64,000 bases of DNA, taken from assembly GCA_910577525.1 (NCBI GenBank), contig CAJTLI010000001.1:1-64000 (forward strand). Reading direction: 5' to 3'. Below are positions 25,036 to 32,027 of this stretch, in pieces. Within the stretch, counting starts at the first letter, position 1. Each line of letters opens with the position of its first letter. The translations under genes were made by a program, and so were the position numbers. Under the pieces are notes generated by a model. The model saw only the letters and a list, made by a program, of their open reading frames with translations, ran no database searches and was not told the origin of the DNA. Origin of the DNA: an uncultured Oscillospiraceae bacterium. GTDB lineage: Bacteria > Bacillota > Clostridia > Oscillospirales > Oscillospiraceae.

Positions 25036-25302
25036 ATGTATTTAGGCAGAGTGATCGGCACTGTGGTCTCCACCAGTAAGAACAAGGACCTCGTGGGCAT
25101 GAAGCTGCTCATTGTGGAGAAGCTCACCGAGCGCCTGGAGCGGGAGGGCTCCACCGAGATCGCGGTGGACTCCGTGGGCGCGGGCACCGGCGAGATCGTC
25201 ATCGTCAGCCAGGGCAGCTCCGCCCGGTATGTGTTCCAAAACGCCTCGGCCCCCATTGACAAGGCCATCGTGGGCATTGTGGACACGGTGGAGGTGGGCT
25301 GA
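25036..25302 (+). CDS. pduN: Microcompartment vertex protein PduN (EutN/CcmL)
   Basis: An 88-residue pentameric vertex protein that closes the icosahedral shell. It shows MYLGRVIGTVVSTSKNKDLV, KLLIVE and DSVGAGTGEIVIVSQGSSAR, the hallmark of the EutN/CcmL family. The TGA overlaps the ATG of pduO (TGATG). Confidence 0.95.
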   Translation: MYLGRVIGTVVSTSKNKDLVGMKLLIVEKLTERLEREGSTEIAVDSVGAGTGEIVIVSQGSSARYVFQNASAPIDKAIVGIVDTVEVG

Positions 25303-26270
25303 TGGCGAATCTCTATACCAGAGGCGGCGACAAAGGCCAGACCAGCCTGGTGGGCGGCGGCCGGGTGAGCAAGTCCGACCCCCGGGTGGACTGCTACGGC
25401 ACTGTGGACGAGGCAAACTCCATGCTGGGCTTGGCCTATGCCCAGACAGACAACGAATATATCCGCGCCACGGTCCGCAAGATCCAAGGGCGGCTGTTCG
25501 CTGTGGGCGCGGAATTGGCCAGCGACTCCCCGGAGACCGCCGCGGCCCTGAAGGGAAACATCTCGGAGGAGGACGTGGCGTTTCTGGAAAACGTGGTGGA
25601 TACCTGCACCCTGACCACCGGCAAACAGACCCACTTTGTCATCCCCGGCGTGGACCCCGCCTCGGCGGCCCTCCACGTGGCCCGGACCATTGTCCGGCGG
25701 GCGGAGCGGCGGATGGTGGAGCTGCCCGTGCGGGAGGTGCTGACGCGCTACATCAACCGCCTGTCCGACGCCGTCTACGCCATGGCCCGGCTTCAGGAGG
25801 ACATGACCATGATGCGGGAAAAGGTGACGGATATGGTGAAGGAGGCCATGGCCCAGCAGACACAGGCCGGCTTTCCTCCCATGAGTCTGGATATCCTCCG
25901 CCGCATGGCGGACCGGGCGGTGGAAAAGGCCCAGGAGCTGGGCGTTCCGGTGGTGTTTTCCGCCGTGGACGCGGGGGGCAACCTGATGCTGCTCCAGCGG
26001 ATGGAGGGGGCCCTGGTGGGGAGCGTGGAGGTGTCGGCGGGCAAGGCATACACCGCCTACGCCTTCCAGATGCCCACCCACGAGCTGGGCGCGGCCTCCC
26101 GGCCGGACGGCCCCCTGTACGGGATCGAAAACGCGAACCCCGGCAAGATTGTTCTCTTCGGCGGCGGGTTCCCCTACGTCGTGGACGGCAAGGTGGCCGG
26201 GGGGATCGGCGTGTCCGGGGGCACGGTGGAGCAGGACATGGAGATCGCGCGTTACGCAATGTCAATTTGA
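25302..26270 (+). CDS. pduO: PduO: cob(I)alamin adenosyltransferase with GlcG domain
   Basis: 322 residues in two domains. Residues 1-180 are a PduO-type ATP:corrinoid adenosyltransferase (LYTRGGDKGQTSLVGGGRVS, GTVDEANSMLGLAYA, HVARTIVRRAERRMV), which makes the adenosylcobalamin used by PduCDE. Residues about 195-322 are a GlcG/HbpS domain (AVEKAQELGVPVVFSAVDAG, GIGVSGGTVEQDMEIARYA), which can bind heme or corrinoid in relatives. PduS is its presumed reductase partner. Confidence 0.95.
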   Translation: MANLYTRGGDKGQTSLVGGGRVSKSDPRVDCYGTVDEANSMLGLAYAQTDNEYIRATVRKIQGRLFAVGAELASDSPETAAALKGNISEEDVAFLENVVDTCTLTTGKQTHFVIPGVDPASAALHVARTIVRRAERRMVELPVREVLTRYINRLSDAVYAMARLQEDMTMMREKVTDMVKEAMAQQTQAGFPPMSLDILRRMADRAVEKAQELGVPVVFSAVDAGGNLMLLQRMEGALVGSVEVSAGKAYTAYAFQMPTHELGAASRPDGPLYGIENANPGKIVLFGGGFPYVVDGKVAGGIGVSGGTVEQDMEIARYAMSI

Positions 26271-26282
26271 GGAGGAACCGCA

Positions 26283-27701
26283 ATGAACATTGATGAACAA
26301 GTGGTGGCCAACATCGTTCAGCAGGTGCTCAGCCGCGTGGACCTGGGGAGCCCCGAGCCCTGTGCCTGCGCCGCTGGCGGTGATTGGGGCGTGTTCGAGA
26401 GCATGAACGACGCCGTGGAGGCCGCCGCTGAGGCCCAGAGGAAGTATCTGAACTGCTCCATGCACGACCGGGCCAAGTACGTCCAGGCCATCCGGGACGT
26501 GGTGCTGGAGGAGGAGAATCTGGACTATATCTCCCGCCTGGCCGTGGAGGAGACCGGCATGGGCGGCTATGAGTACAAGCTGGTGAAGAACCGGCTGGCC
26601 GCCACCAAGTCCCCCGGCATCGAGGACCTGACCACCGACGCCATGAGCGGCGACGACGGCCTGACGCTGGTGGAGTACTCCCCCTTCGGGGTCATCGGGG
26701 CCATCACCCCCACCACCAACCCCACCGAGACCGTCATCTGCAACTCCATCGGTATGCTGGCGGCGGGCAACTCCGTGGTATTCAGTCCCCATCCCCGGGC
26801 CAAGATGGTATCCCTGCACCTGATTCAGCTCATCAACCGGGCCCTGGCCCGGGCGGGCGCCCCCGCCAACCTGGTGGTCACGGTGTCCGAGCCCTCCATT
26901 GAGAACACCAACGCCATGATGAACCATCCCAAGGTCCGCATGCTGGTGGCCACCGGCGGTCCGGGCATTGTCAAGACGGTGCTGTCCAGCGGCAAGAAGG
27001 CCATCGGCGCGGGCGCGGGCAACCCCCCCGTGGTGGTGGACGAGACCGCCAACATCGAGAAGGCCGCTCAGGACATCGTGGACGGGTGCAGCTTTGACAA
27101 CAACCTGCCCTGCATCGCGGAGAAGGAAGTCATCGCCGTGGACTCCATTGCCGACTACCTCATGTTCAACATGAAGAAGTCCGGCGCCTATGAGGTGAAG
27201 GACCCCGCCCTCATCGACAAGCTGGTGAAGCTGGTGGTCAAGGAGGACGGCAAGCATCCCGTCACCGATTACGTGGGCAAGAGCGCCAAGTATATCCTGG
27301 AACAGGTGGGCGTCAGCGTGGGCAGCGAGGTGAAGGTCATCATGATGGAGACCACCGAGGACCATCCCTTCGTGCAGGTGGAGCTGATGATGCCCATCCT
27401 GCCCATCGTGCGGGTGCCCGACGTGGACGCCGCCATCGACATGGCCATCCGGGTGGAGCACGGCAACCGCCACACCGCCATGATGCACTCCCGGAACGTG
27501 GACAAGCTGACCAAGATGGCCAAGCTGATCCAGACCACCATCTTCGTGAAGAACGGCCCCTCCTACGCCGGGATCGGCGTGGGCGGCGAGGGCTGCACCA
27601 CGTTCACCATCGCCGGGCCCACCGGAGAGGGGCTGACCACAGCGAAGTCCTTCGCCCGGCGGCGCAGATGCGTGCTGGTCGGGGGCCTGGATGTCCGTTG
27701 A
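26283..27701 (+). CDS. pduP: CoA-acylating propionaldehyde dehydrogenase PduP
   Basis: Oxidises the toxic aldehyde to acyl-CoA with NAD+; 472 residues. The catalytic Cys lies in DNNLPCIAEKEV, and VVSGPG-type features are replaced by the family's ATGGPGIVKTVLSSGKKAIG. The N-terminus MNIDEQVVANIVQQVLSRVD is the well-known encapsulation helix, followed by a Pro/Cys linker. It ends RRRCVLVGGLDVR, the typical PduP/EutE end. NADH produced here is used by PduQ. Confidence 0.96.
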   Translation: MNIDEQVVANIVQQVLSRVDLGSPEPCACAAGGDWGVFESMNDAVEAAAEAQRKYLNCSMHDRAKYVQAIRDVVLEEENLDYISRLAVEETGMGGYEYKLVKNRLAATKSPGIEDLTTDAMSGDDGLTLVEYSPFGVIGAITPTTNPTETVICNSIGMLAAGNSVVFSPHPRAKMVSLHLIQLINRALARAGAPANLVVTVSEPSIENTNAMMNHPKVRMLVATGGPGIVKTVLSSGKKAIGAGAGNPPVVVDETANIEKAAQDIVDGCSFDNNLPCIAEKEVIAVDSIADYLMFNMKKSGAYEVKDPALIDKLVKLVVKEDGKHPVTDYVGKSAKYILEQVGVSVGSEVKVIMMETTEDHPFVQVELMMPILPIVRVPDVDAAIDMAIRVEHGNRHTAMMHSRNVDKLTKMAKLIQTTIFVKNGPSYAGIGVGGEGCTTFTIAGPTGEGLTTAKSFARRRRCVLVGGLDVR

Positions 27702-27718
27702 CCGGAAGGGGTGCGCAT

Positions 27719-29041
27719 ATGTCTGAAAATCTGATCGCCAAGGTCCAGAGCGCGGGCGTGGTGGGGGCCGGCGGCGCCGGCTTCCCCACCCACGTCAAGC
27801 TCAACGCCAAGGCGGACACGGTCATTATTAACGGGGCGGAGTGCGAACCCCTGCTCCGGGTAGACCAGCAGCTCATGGACCTCCAGGCGGAGAAGCTGCT
27901 CACCGCCTTGGACCTCATCGTGGACCAGGTGGGGGCGGAAAAGGGCGTGGTGGCCCTGAAGGAGCACTACCACGCCGCGGCGGAATCCCTGAAAAAGGCC
28001 CTGTCCGCCCACCCGAAGCTGAGCGTCCACCTGCTGGGGGCCTTTTACCCGGCGGGGGACGAGCAGGTCATCGTCTACGAGGTCACAGGCCGCATCGTCC
28101 CCGAGGGGGGCATTCCCCTGGCCGTGGGCGTGGTAGTCACCAACGTGGAGACCGCCCTCAACGTGCTGGACGCCTCCCAGGGCAAGCCGGTGGTGGAGAA
28201 ATACGTCACCCTCACCGGCGCGGTGCGCACGCCCAAGACCGTCAAGGTCCCTCTGGGTATCACCGTGGCCGAGGCTTTGGCCCTGGCGGGCGGACCCACC
28301 GTGACCGACTACAAGGTGGTCAACGGCGGCCCCATGATGGGCAAGATCGTCGGCGTGGACAGCACCGTCACCAAGACCACCAAGGGCCTGATCGTGGTGC
28401 CCGCCGGGCACCCCCTGCTGGTGAGCCTGGAGCGGCCCGTCACCGACTCCACCCGCCGGGCGGCTACCGCCTGTATGCAGTGCTCCCTGTGCTCCGAGGT
28501 GTGCCCCCGGCATATGCTGGGCCACCGCCTTGAGCCCCACAAGCTCATGCGGGTGGCGGCCTACGGCTCCCTGTGCGACCCCGAGCAGACCCCCATGAAC
28601 GCCTATCTGTGCGTGGGGTGCCGCCTGTGCGAGTACGCCTGCGTCATGGGCCTCCAGCCCTGGAAGCTCAACGCCAACATGAAGAATATCCTGGCCGGCC
28701 ACGGCATCCGCAACGGGCTCCACGACCAGCCCGAGCACGCCGCCCCCTACCGGGACTTCAAGCGCTACCCGGTGCATAAGCTCATCCACCAGCTGGGCCT
28801 GTCCGCCTACGACGTGGCCGCGCCCCTGGACGGGAACGTCCCCGCCTACGGCAGGGTGGCGCTGTCCCTGCGGCAGGGGGCGGGCGCCCCCTCCCAGCCG
28901 GTGGTCAGCGTGGGCGCTCAGGTGAACAAGGGCGGCCTCATCGCCCAAATCCCCGAGGGCAAGCTGGGCTCCAGCCTCCACGCCAGCATCGCGGGAACCA
29001 TTACGGCCATTGACGGCGACAGCATCGTCATTCAGGCTTGA
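27719..29041 (+). CDS. pduS: PduS, RnfC-like cobalamin reductase
   Basis: A flavin/iron-sulfur protein of 440 residues thought to reduce cob(II)alamin for PduO. It begins with the Gly-rich NADH site GVVGAGGAGFPTHVKLNAKA and has two 4Fe-4S motifs, CMQCSLCSEVCP and CVGCRLCEYACV. A lipoyl-like C-terminal barrel follows (QVNKGGLIAQIPEGKLGSSL). ATG 27719 is behind GGAAGGGG. Confidence 0.94.
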   Translation: MSENLIAKVQSAGVVGAGGAGFPTHVKLNAKADTVIINGAECEPLLRVDQQLMDLQAEKLLTALDLIVDQVGAEKGVVALKEHYHAAAESLKKALSAHPKLSVHLLGAFYPAGDEQVIVYEVTGRIVPEGGIPLAVGVVVTNVETALNVLDASQGKPVVEKYVTLTGAVRTPKTVKVPLGITVAEALALAGGPTVTDYKVVNGGPMMGKIVGVDSTVTKTTKGLIVVPAGHPLLVSLERPVTDSTRRAATACMQCSLCSEVCPRHMLGHRLEPHKLMRVAAYGSLCDPEQTPMNAYLCVGCRLCEYACVMGLQPWKLNANMKNILAGHGIRNGLHDQPEHAAPYRDFKRYPVHKLIHQLGLSAYDVAAPLDGNVPAYGRVALSLRQGAGAPSQPVVSVGAQVNKGGLIAQIPEGKLGSSLHASIAGTITAIDGDSIVIQA

Positions 29042-29067
29042 CGACTTAGTAAGAAAAGAGGACGCTT

Positions 29068-29616
29068 ATGGGAAAGTCGATTGGATTGATCGAGCTGAAG
29101 AGCATCCCCGCCGGGGTGCAGACCGCCGATGAAATGCTGAAGGCCGCCAACGTGGAGCTGCTGGTGGCCACCGCCATCTGCCCGGGCAAATACATCATCA
29201 TCATCAGCGGGCAGGTGGGGGCCGTCAAGAGCTCTATGGAGACCGGCCGTCAGACGGCGGGGAGCTATCTCATCTGCCACCACACCATCAACAACGTGCA
29301 CGACTCCGTCCCCGGCGCCCTGGTGGGCACTGTTGACGTGCAGAAGATCGCCGCCATCGGCATGGTGGAGACCATGTCCGCCCTCACCATTGTGCGGGCG
29401 GCGGATATCGCGGCCAAGGCCTCCAACGTCACTCTCATGGACGTGCGGGTGGCCCGGGGCCTGGGCGGCAAGGGATACCTGCTGCTCACCGGCGAGGTGT
29501 CCGCGGTGAAGACGGCCGTCAACAACTGCCTGACCCAGCTGGCGGACACGGGGGATATCACCAGCACCTGCGTGATCCCCTCCCCCCACAAGGGCCTGCT
29601 GGAGAAGCTGAACTGA
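29068..29616 (+). CDS. pduT: Microcompartment shell protein PduT (tandem BMC, Fe-S)
   Basis: 182 residues with two BMC domains (KSIGLIELKSIPAGVQTADE and AAIGMVETMSALTIVRAADI). In relatives a Cys at the central pore holds a 4Fe-4S cluster; the matching residue here is the Cys in TAICPGKY (about residue 38). It may carry electrons through the shell to PduS, whose gene is immediately upstream. Confidence 0.94.
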   Translation: MGKSIGLIELKSIPAGVQTADEMLKAANVELLVATAICPGKYIIIISGQVGAVKSSMETGRQTAGSYLICHHTINNVHDSVPGALVGTVDVQKIAAIGMVETMSALTIVRAADIAAKASNVTLMDVRVARGLGGKGYLLLTGEVSAVKTAVNNCLTQLADTGDITSTCVIPSPHKGLLEKLN

Positions 29617-29624
29617 CAAAACTT

Positions 29625-29664
29625 GACCAGCCCGGCGGCCGGTTTCCGGCCGTCCGGGCCGGTC
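29625..29664 (+). other. Strong GC hairpin between pduT and pduU
   Basis: GACCAGCCCGGCGGCCGG (29625-29642) folds against CCGGCCGTCCGGGCCGGTC (29646-29664) with small mismatches. The following TTATC is too short a T tract for full termination, so it may cause partial read-through or protect the upstream message. Confidence 0.55.
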
Positions 29665-29698
29665 TTATCAGAAAATTGGTAAAGGAGCGTGGCTGGCC

Positions 29699-30097
29699 AT
29701 GGACAAGGAACCCCTTGACAGCCTGTTGAAGTTCGGCGCGACGACGGAGGGAAAGATCCGCCTCATTCAGGAGACGGTCCCTGGCAAACAGGTGACGTTG
29801 GCACACATCATCGCCAACCCGGACGAGATCATCTACAAAAAGCTGGGCCTGGACCCCAACTTGGACTACGCTCAGGCGGCCATCGGCATCTGCTGTCTGT
29901 GCCCGTCGGAGACGGCGGTCATCGCGGGAGACGTTGCCCTCAAGACCTCCAAGGTAGAGATGGGCTTCATCGACCGGTTCAGCGGTACGCTGATCTTTAC
30001 CGGGCGCATCTCCAACGTGCAGTCGGCCATGCAGGGCATCACCAGCTTTTTGCAGAACAAGCTGGGCTTTACCGTGTGTGAAATCACCAAGACATGA
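29699..30097 (+). CDS. pduU: Microcompartment shell protein PduU (EutS-like)
   Basis: A permuted BMC-domain protein of 132 residues; relatives carry a small beta-barrel plugging the pore. The central part AAIGICCLCPSETAVIAGDV and GTLIFTGRISNVQSAMQGI matches PduU/EutS. ATGA overlaps with the downstream pduV start. Confidence 0.93.
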   Translation: MDKEPLDSLLKFGATTEGKIRLIQETVPGKQVTLAHIIANPDEIIYKKLGLDPNLDYAQAAIGICCLCPSETAVIAGDVALKTSKVEMGFIDRFSGTLIFTGRISNVQSAMQGITSFLQNKLGFTVCEITKT

Positions 30098-30600
30098 AGA
30101 AAATCATGTTCGTGGGCCGCAGTGAGTGCGGCAAGACCACCCTCACTCAGGCCCTGCGGGGAGGGACCATCTCCTATCACAAAACCCAGTATGTCAATCA
30201 CCACAGCGTGGTCATCGATACGCCGGGAGAATATGCTCAGACGGCCAACTTGGGTCGGGCGCTGGCGCTGTTCTCCTACGAGGCGGATGTGGTGGGGCTG
30301 CTGCTGAGCACCATTGAGCCCTATTCCCTGTATCCGCCCTGCGTGGCGGCCTGCGCCAACCGGCCCGTCATCGGCATTGTCACCCAGATCGACCAGGAGA
30401 ACGGCGACATTGAGCGGGCACACCACTGGCTGGAGATGGCGGGGGCCGACCCCATTTTCCACGTCAGCTCCTACACGGGAGAGGGCATCTGGCAGATCCT
30501 CAACTATCTGAAGGAGCCGGGGGACGTGCTCCCCTGGGATACGGAGGAGGAGGCCAACCAGAGACGGACGGTGCTGTCCGACAAAAACCGTGATTTTTGA
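30094..30600 (+). CDS. pduV: PduV/EutP small GTPase-like protein
   Basis: 168 residues with a P-loop GRSECGKTTLTQAL at residues 8-21 and a Walker B region VVIDTPGEY. TQID in place of NKxD is usual for this family. PduV is known to bind the shell exterior and affect compartment movement. It is the last gene of the operon and is followed by a strong terminator. Confidence 0.92.
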   Translation: MKKIMFVGRSECGKTTLTQALRGGTISYHKTQYVNHHSVVIDTPGEYAQTANLGRALALFSYEADVVGLLLSTIEPYSLYPPCVAACANRPVIGIVTQIDQENGDIERAHHWLEMAGADPIFHVSSYTGEGIWQILNYLKEPGDVLPWDTEEEANQRRTVLSDKNRDF

Positions 30601-30607
30601 ACACAGG

Positions 30608-30647
30608 CCAGTCAATGGGTATTTTCGCCCATTGGCTGGATTTTTTT
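30608..30647 (+). terminator. Terminator of the pdu operon
   Basis: A 12-base-pair stem (30608-30619 with 30628-30639, one G-U pair) followed by seven Ts. It is the strongest terminator between pduA and this point. Confidence 0.9.
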
Positions 30648-30710
30648 GTTCAAAGCAGAGATAAAATGAAGCTCCGGCAGGGAGGCGGAAGGAAAAGCAA
30701 AACCTTACGA

Positions 30711-30739
30711 TTGACACCGGGGCGGACTTTCGATATCAT
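30711..30739 (+). promoter_or_regulatory. Promoter of the DUF4430-ECF pair
   Basis: TTGACA (30711-30716) and TATCAT (30734-30739) with a 17-base spacer, about 50 bases before the DUF4430 start. The short leader is not large enough for a cobalamin riboswitch. Confidence 0.75.
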
Positions 30740-30788
30740 CAAATCAGAGCAGGCCTCAGCGGTCTGTCTGAACGGAAGGAGTAGAGAT

Positions 30789-31184
30789 ATGAAAAACAAA
30801 AAGGCTATCGCAATCGGAGCGGTCATTCTGGCCGCGCTCCTGGTGGTATTCGGCGTTGTTTGGTATTTGAACCGCCCCGCCACCACCGAGGGCAGCAAGA
30901 CCATCACCGTGGAAGTGGTTCACAAGGACGAGAGCAAAAAGACCTTCACCTGTACCACGACCGAGGAGTTCCTGGCTCCCGTGCTGGTGAGCGAGGGGAT
31001 CGTGGAGGATAATCAGGGCGATTTTGGCCTGTATATCCTGGTGGCTGACGGTGAGACGGCGGATTACAGCGTGGACAGCTCCTACTGGGCCCTGCTGAAG
31101 GACGGCGAAGCCACCCCTGCCGGTGCCAGCGAGACGCCGATAACAGACGGAGACACCTTCTCCCTGGTCTATACGGTTGGCTGA
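30789..31184 (+). CDS. Membrane-anchored DUF4430 (transcobalamin-like) protein
   Basis: 131 residues. MKNKKAIAIGAVILAALLVV and the next few residues form one N-terminal membrane anchor with no lipobox Cys. The outside domain (about 40-131) has TVEVVHKDESKKTFTCTT, EFLAPVLVSEGIVE and YSVDSSYWALLKDGE, matching the DUF4430 / transcobalamin beta-domain pattern. Mammalian relatives clamp cobalamin; bacterial ones are often found next to ECF S components, as here (four-base-frame overlap with the next gene). Together with the upstream B12-dependent locus this suggests corrinoid capture. ATG 30789 lies behind GGAAGGAG. Confidence 0.78.
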   Translation: MKNKKAIAIGAVILAALLVVFGVVWYLNRPATTEGSKTITVEVVHKDESKKTFTCTTTEEFLAPVLVSEGIVEDNQGDFGLYILVADGETADYSVDSSYWALLKDGEATPAGASETPITDGDTFSLVYTVG

Positions 31185-31689
31185 CAGAGGCAGGGTTGGC
31201 CCGGCTCTGTCCGAAGTGGCCCTGTTCGGCATTCTGGGCGGATTGACCTACGCTGCTAAGATGGTTATGGCGGGGCTGCCCAACATTGAGCCGGTGTCTT
31301 TGATGGTGATGCTCTTCGCCGTCACCTTCGGGCGGAAGTCGGTTTACCCCATCTATGTCTATGTAACGATGGAGTTTGTCACGTTCGGCTTGAATCTGTG
31401 GTCCATCAATTATCTGTACATCTGGGCGATTTTGGCCCTGGCGGCCTGGCTGCTGCGGGGGATGACCAATCCCGTGGGCTGGGCGCTGGTGTCAGGCATC
31501 TTTGGGCTGCTGTTTGGCACGCTATGCGCACCGGTATACTTCTTTACTGGGGGCTGGGCCTACGGCATCACCTGGTGGATCAACTGCATTCCCTTCGATG
31601 TGGCCCATTGCATCGGAAATTTTGTCATTGCGCTGCTGCTCTTTGTTCCCCTGCGCAAGGTGATGGAACGACTTTACAACGGAAATTAA
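31177..31689 (+). CDS. ECF transporter substrate-binding (S) component
   Basis: An integral membrane protein of 170 residues with five to six helices (ALFGILGGLTYAAKMVMAGL, ILALAAWLLRG, ALVSGIFGLLFGTLCAPVYF, IGNFVIALLLFVPL). Size and pattern fit an ECF S component that needs the shared EcfA/A'/T module encoded elsewhere. Partner context points to a cobalamin-related substrate, but neither domain proves it. The TTG start overlaps the DUF4430 stop; the exact start is unsure because the ribosome site is weak. Confidence 0.75.
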   Translation: MADRGRVGPALSEVALFGILGGLTYAAKMVMAGLPNIEPVSLMVMLFAVTFGRKSVYPIYVYVTMEFVTFGLNLWSINYLYIWAILALAAWLLRGMTNPVGWALVSGIFGLLFGTLCAPVYFFTGGWAYGITWWINCIPFDVAHCIGNFVIALLLFVPLRKVMERLYNGN

Positions 31690-31709
31690 GTAGGATGGGA
31701 CAATGTTTC

Positions 31710-31757
31710 ATAGCCAACGGCCCCACCCTCCGCAGAGCGGGTGGGGCCGTTGGCTAT
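31710..31757 (+). terminator. Long hairpin after ECF gene
   Basis: A perfect 19-base-pair stem (31710-31728 with 31739-31757) around a ten-base loop, 20 bases after the ECF stop codon. No clear T tract follows, but a second perfect stem lies 15 bases further. Confidence 0.75.
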
Positions 31758-31772
31758 GTCATAAGGACAGAG

Positions 31773-31810
31773 AACCGGCGGCAGAGGAATTCCTCTGCCG
31801 CCGGTTTTGG
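31773..31810. terminator. Perfect palindromic hairpin with T tail
   Basis: AACCGGCGGCAGAGGAA (31773-31789) and its exact reverse complement (31790-31806) with no loop bases between, followed by TTGGG. It works as a second terminator or a recombination-prone palindrome. Confidence 0.65.
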
Positions 31811-31828
31811 GTTGTGGGTGGAGGTGGA

Positions 31829-31883
31829 TTACTTATACAGCTCGATGAGCTTCTGGAGGTGCTCCCAACGCTGCATGGCGGCC
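31829..31883 (-). pseudogene. Duplicated 3' end of nifJ
   Basis: These 55 bases repeat positions 32028-32082 with a single mismatch (31843 G versus 32042 A), a silent change. On the minus strand they encode the same last residues as NifJ (MQRWEHLQKLIELYK, stop). No start or upstream coding part is attached, so it is a remnant of a partial duplication. Confidence 0.85.
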
Positions 31884-32027
31884 ACCCCAACGCGTCCTGC
31901 GGACGCGCTGGGGGCCCCTTGGATTTCAATGCTCGGGCGAAGTGAATCCGCCCTGCGCAAATTCTCCGCTTCGCTCCGAATTTACGGCGCAGGCGCCGCC
32001 CGCCTTTGGCGGGGGAGGCCGCCCGAA
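31884..32027. repeat. Hairpin cluster between the two copies of the nifJ end
   Basis: 144 non-coding bases with three stem-loops: 31884-31912 (CCCCAACGCGTCC with GGACGCGCTGGGG, one mismatch), 31952-31993 (CTGCGCAAATTC with GAATTT..GCGCAG) and a small CCCGCC/GGCGGG hairpin near 32000-32014. With 31690-31828 this 338-base gene-free stretch holds terminators, the duplicated nifJ end and this cluster only. It resembles a REP/BIME-type mobile palindromic unit (inference). Confidence 0.55.

Noticed and set aside
30648..30788. Cobalamin riboswitch ahead of the DUF4430/ECF genes
   Set aside because: The gap after the pdu terminator is only 141 bases and includes a promoter, leaving about 45 leader bases; no B12-box could fit.
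31690..32027. CRISPR array, because of repeated hairpins
   Set aside because: Only two copies of one 55-base repeat, which belong to the nifJ end; no regular spacers and no cas genes.
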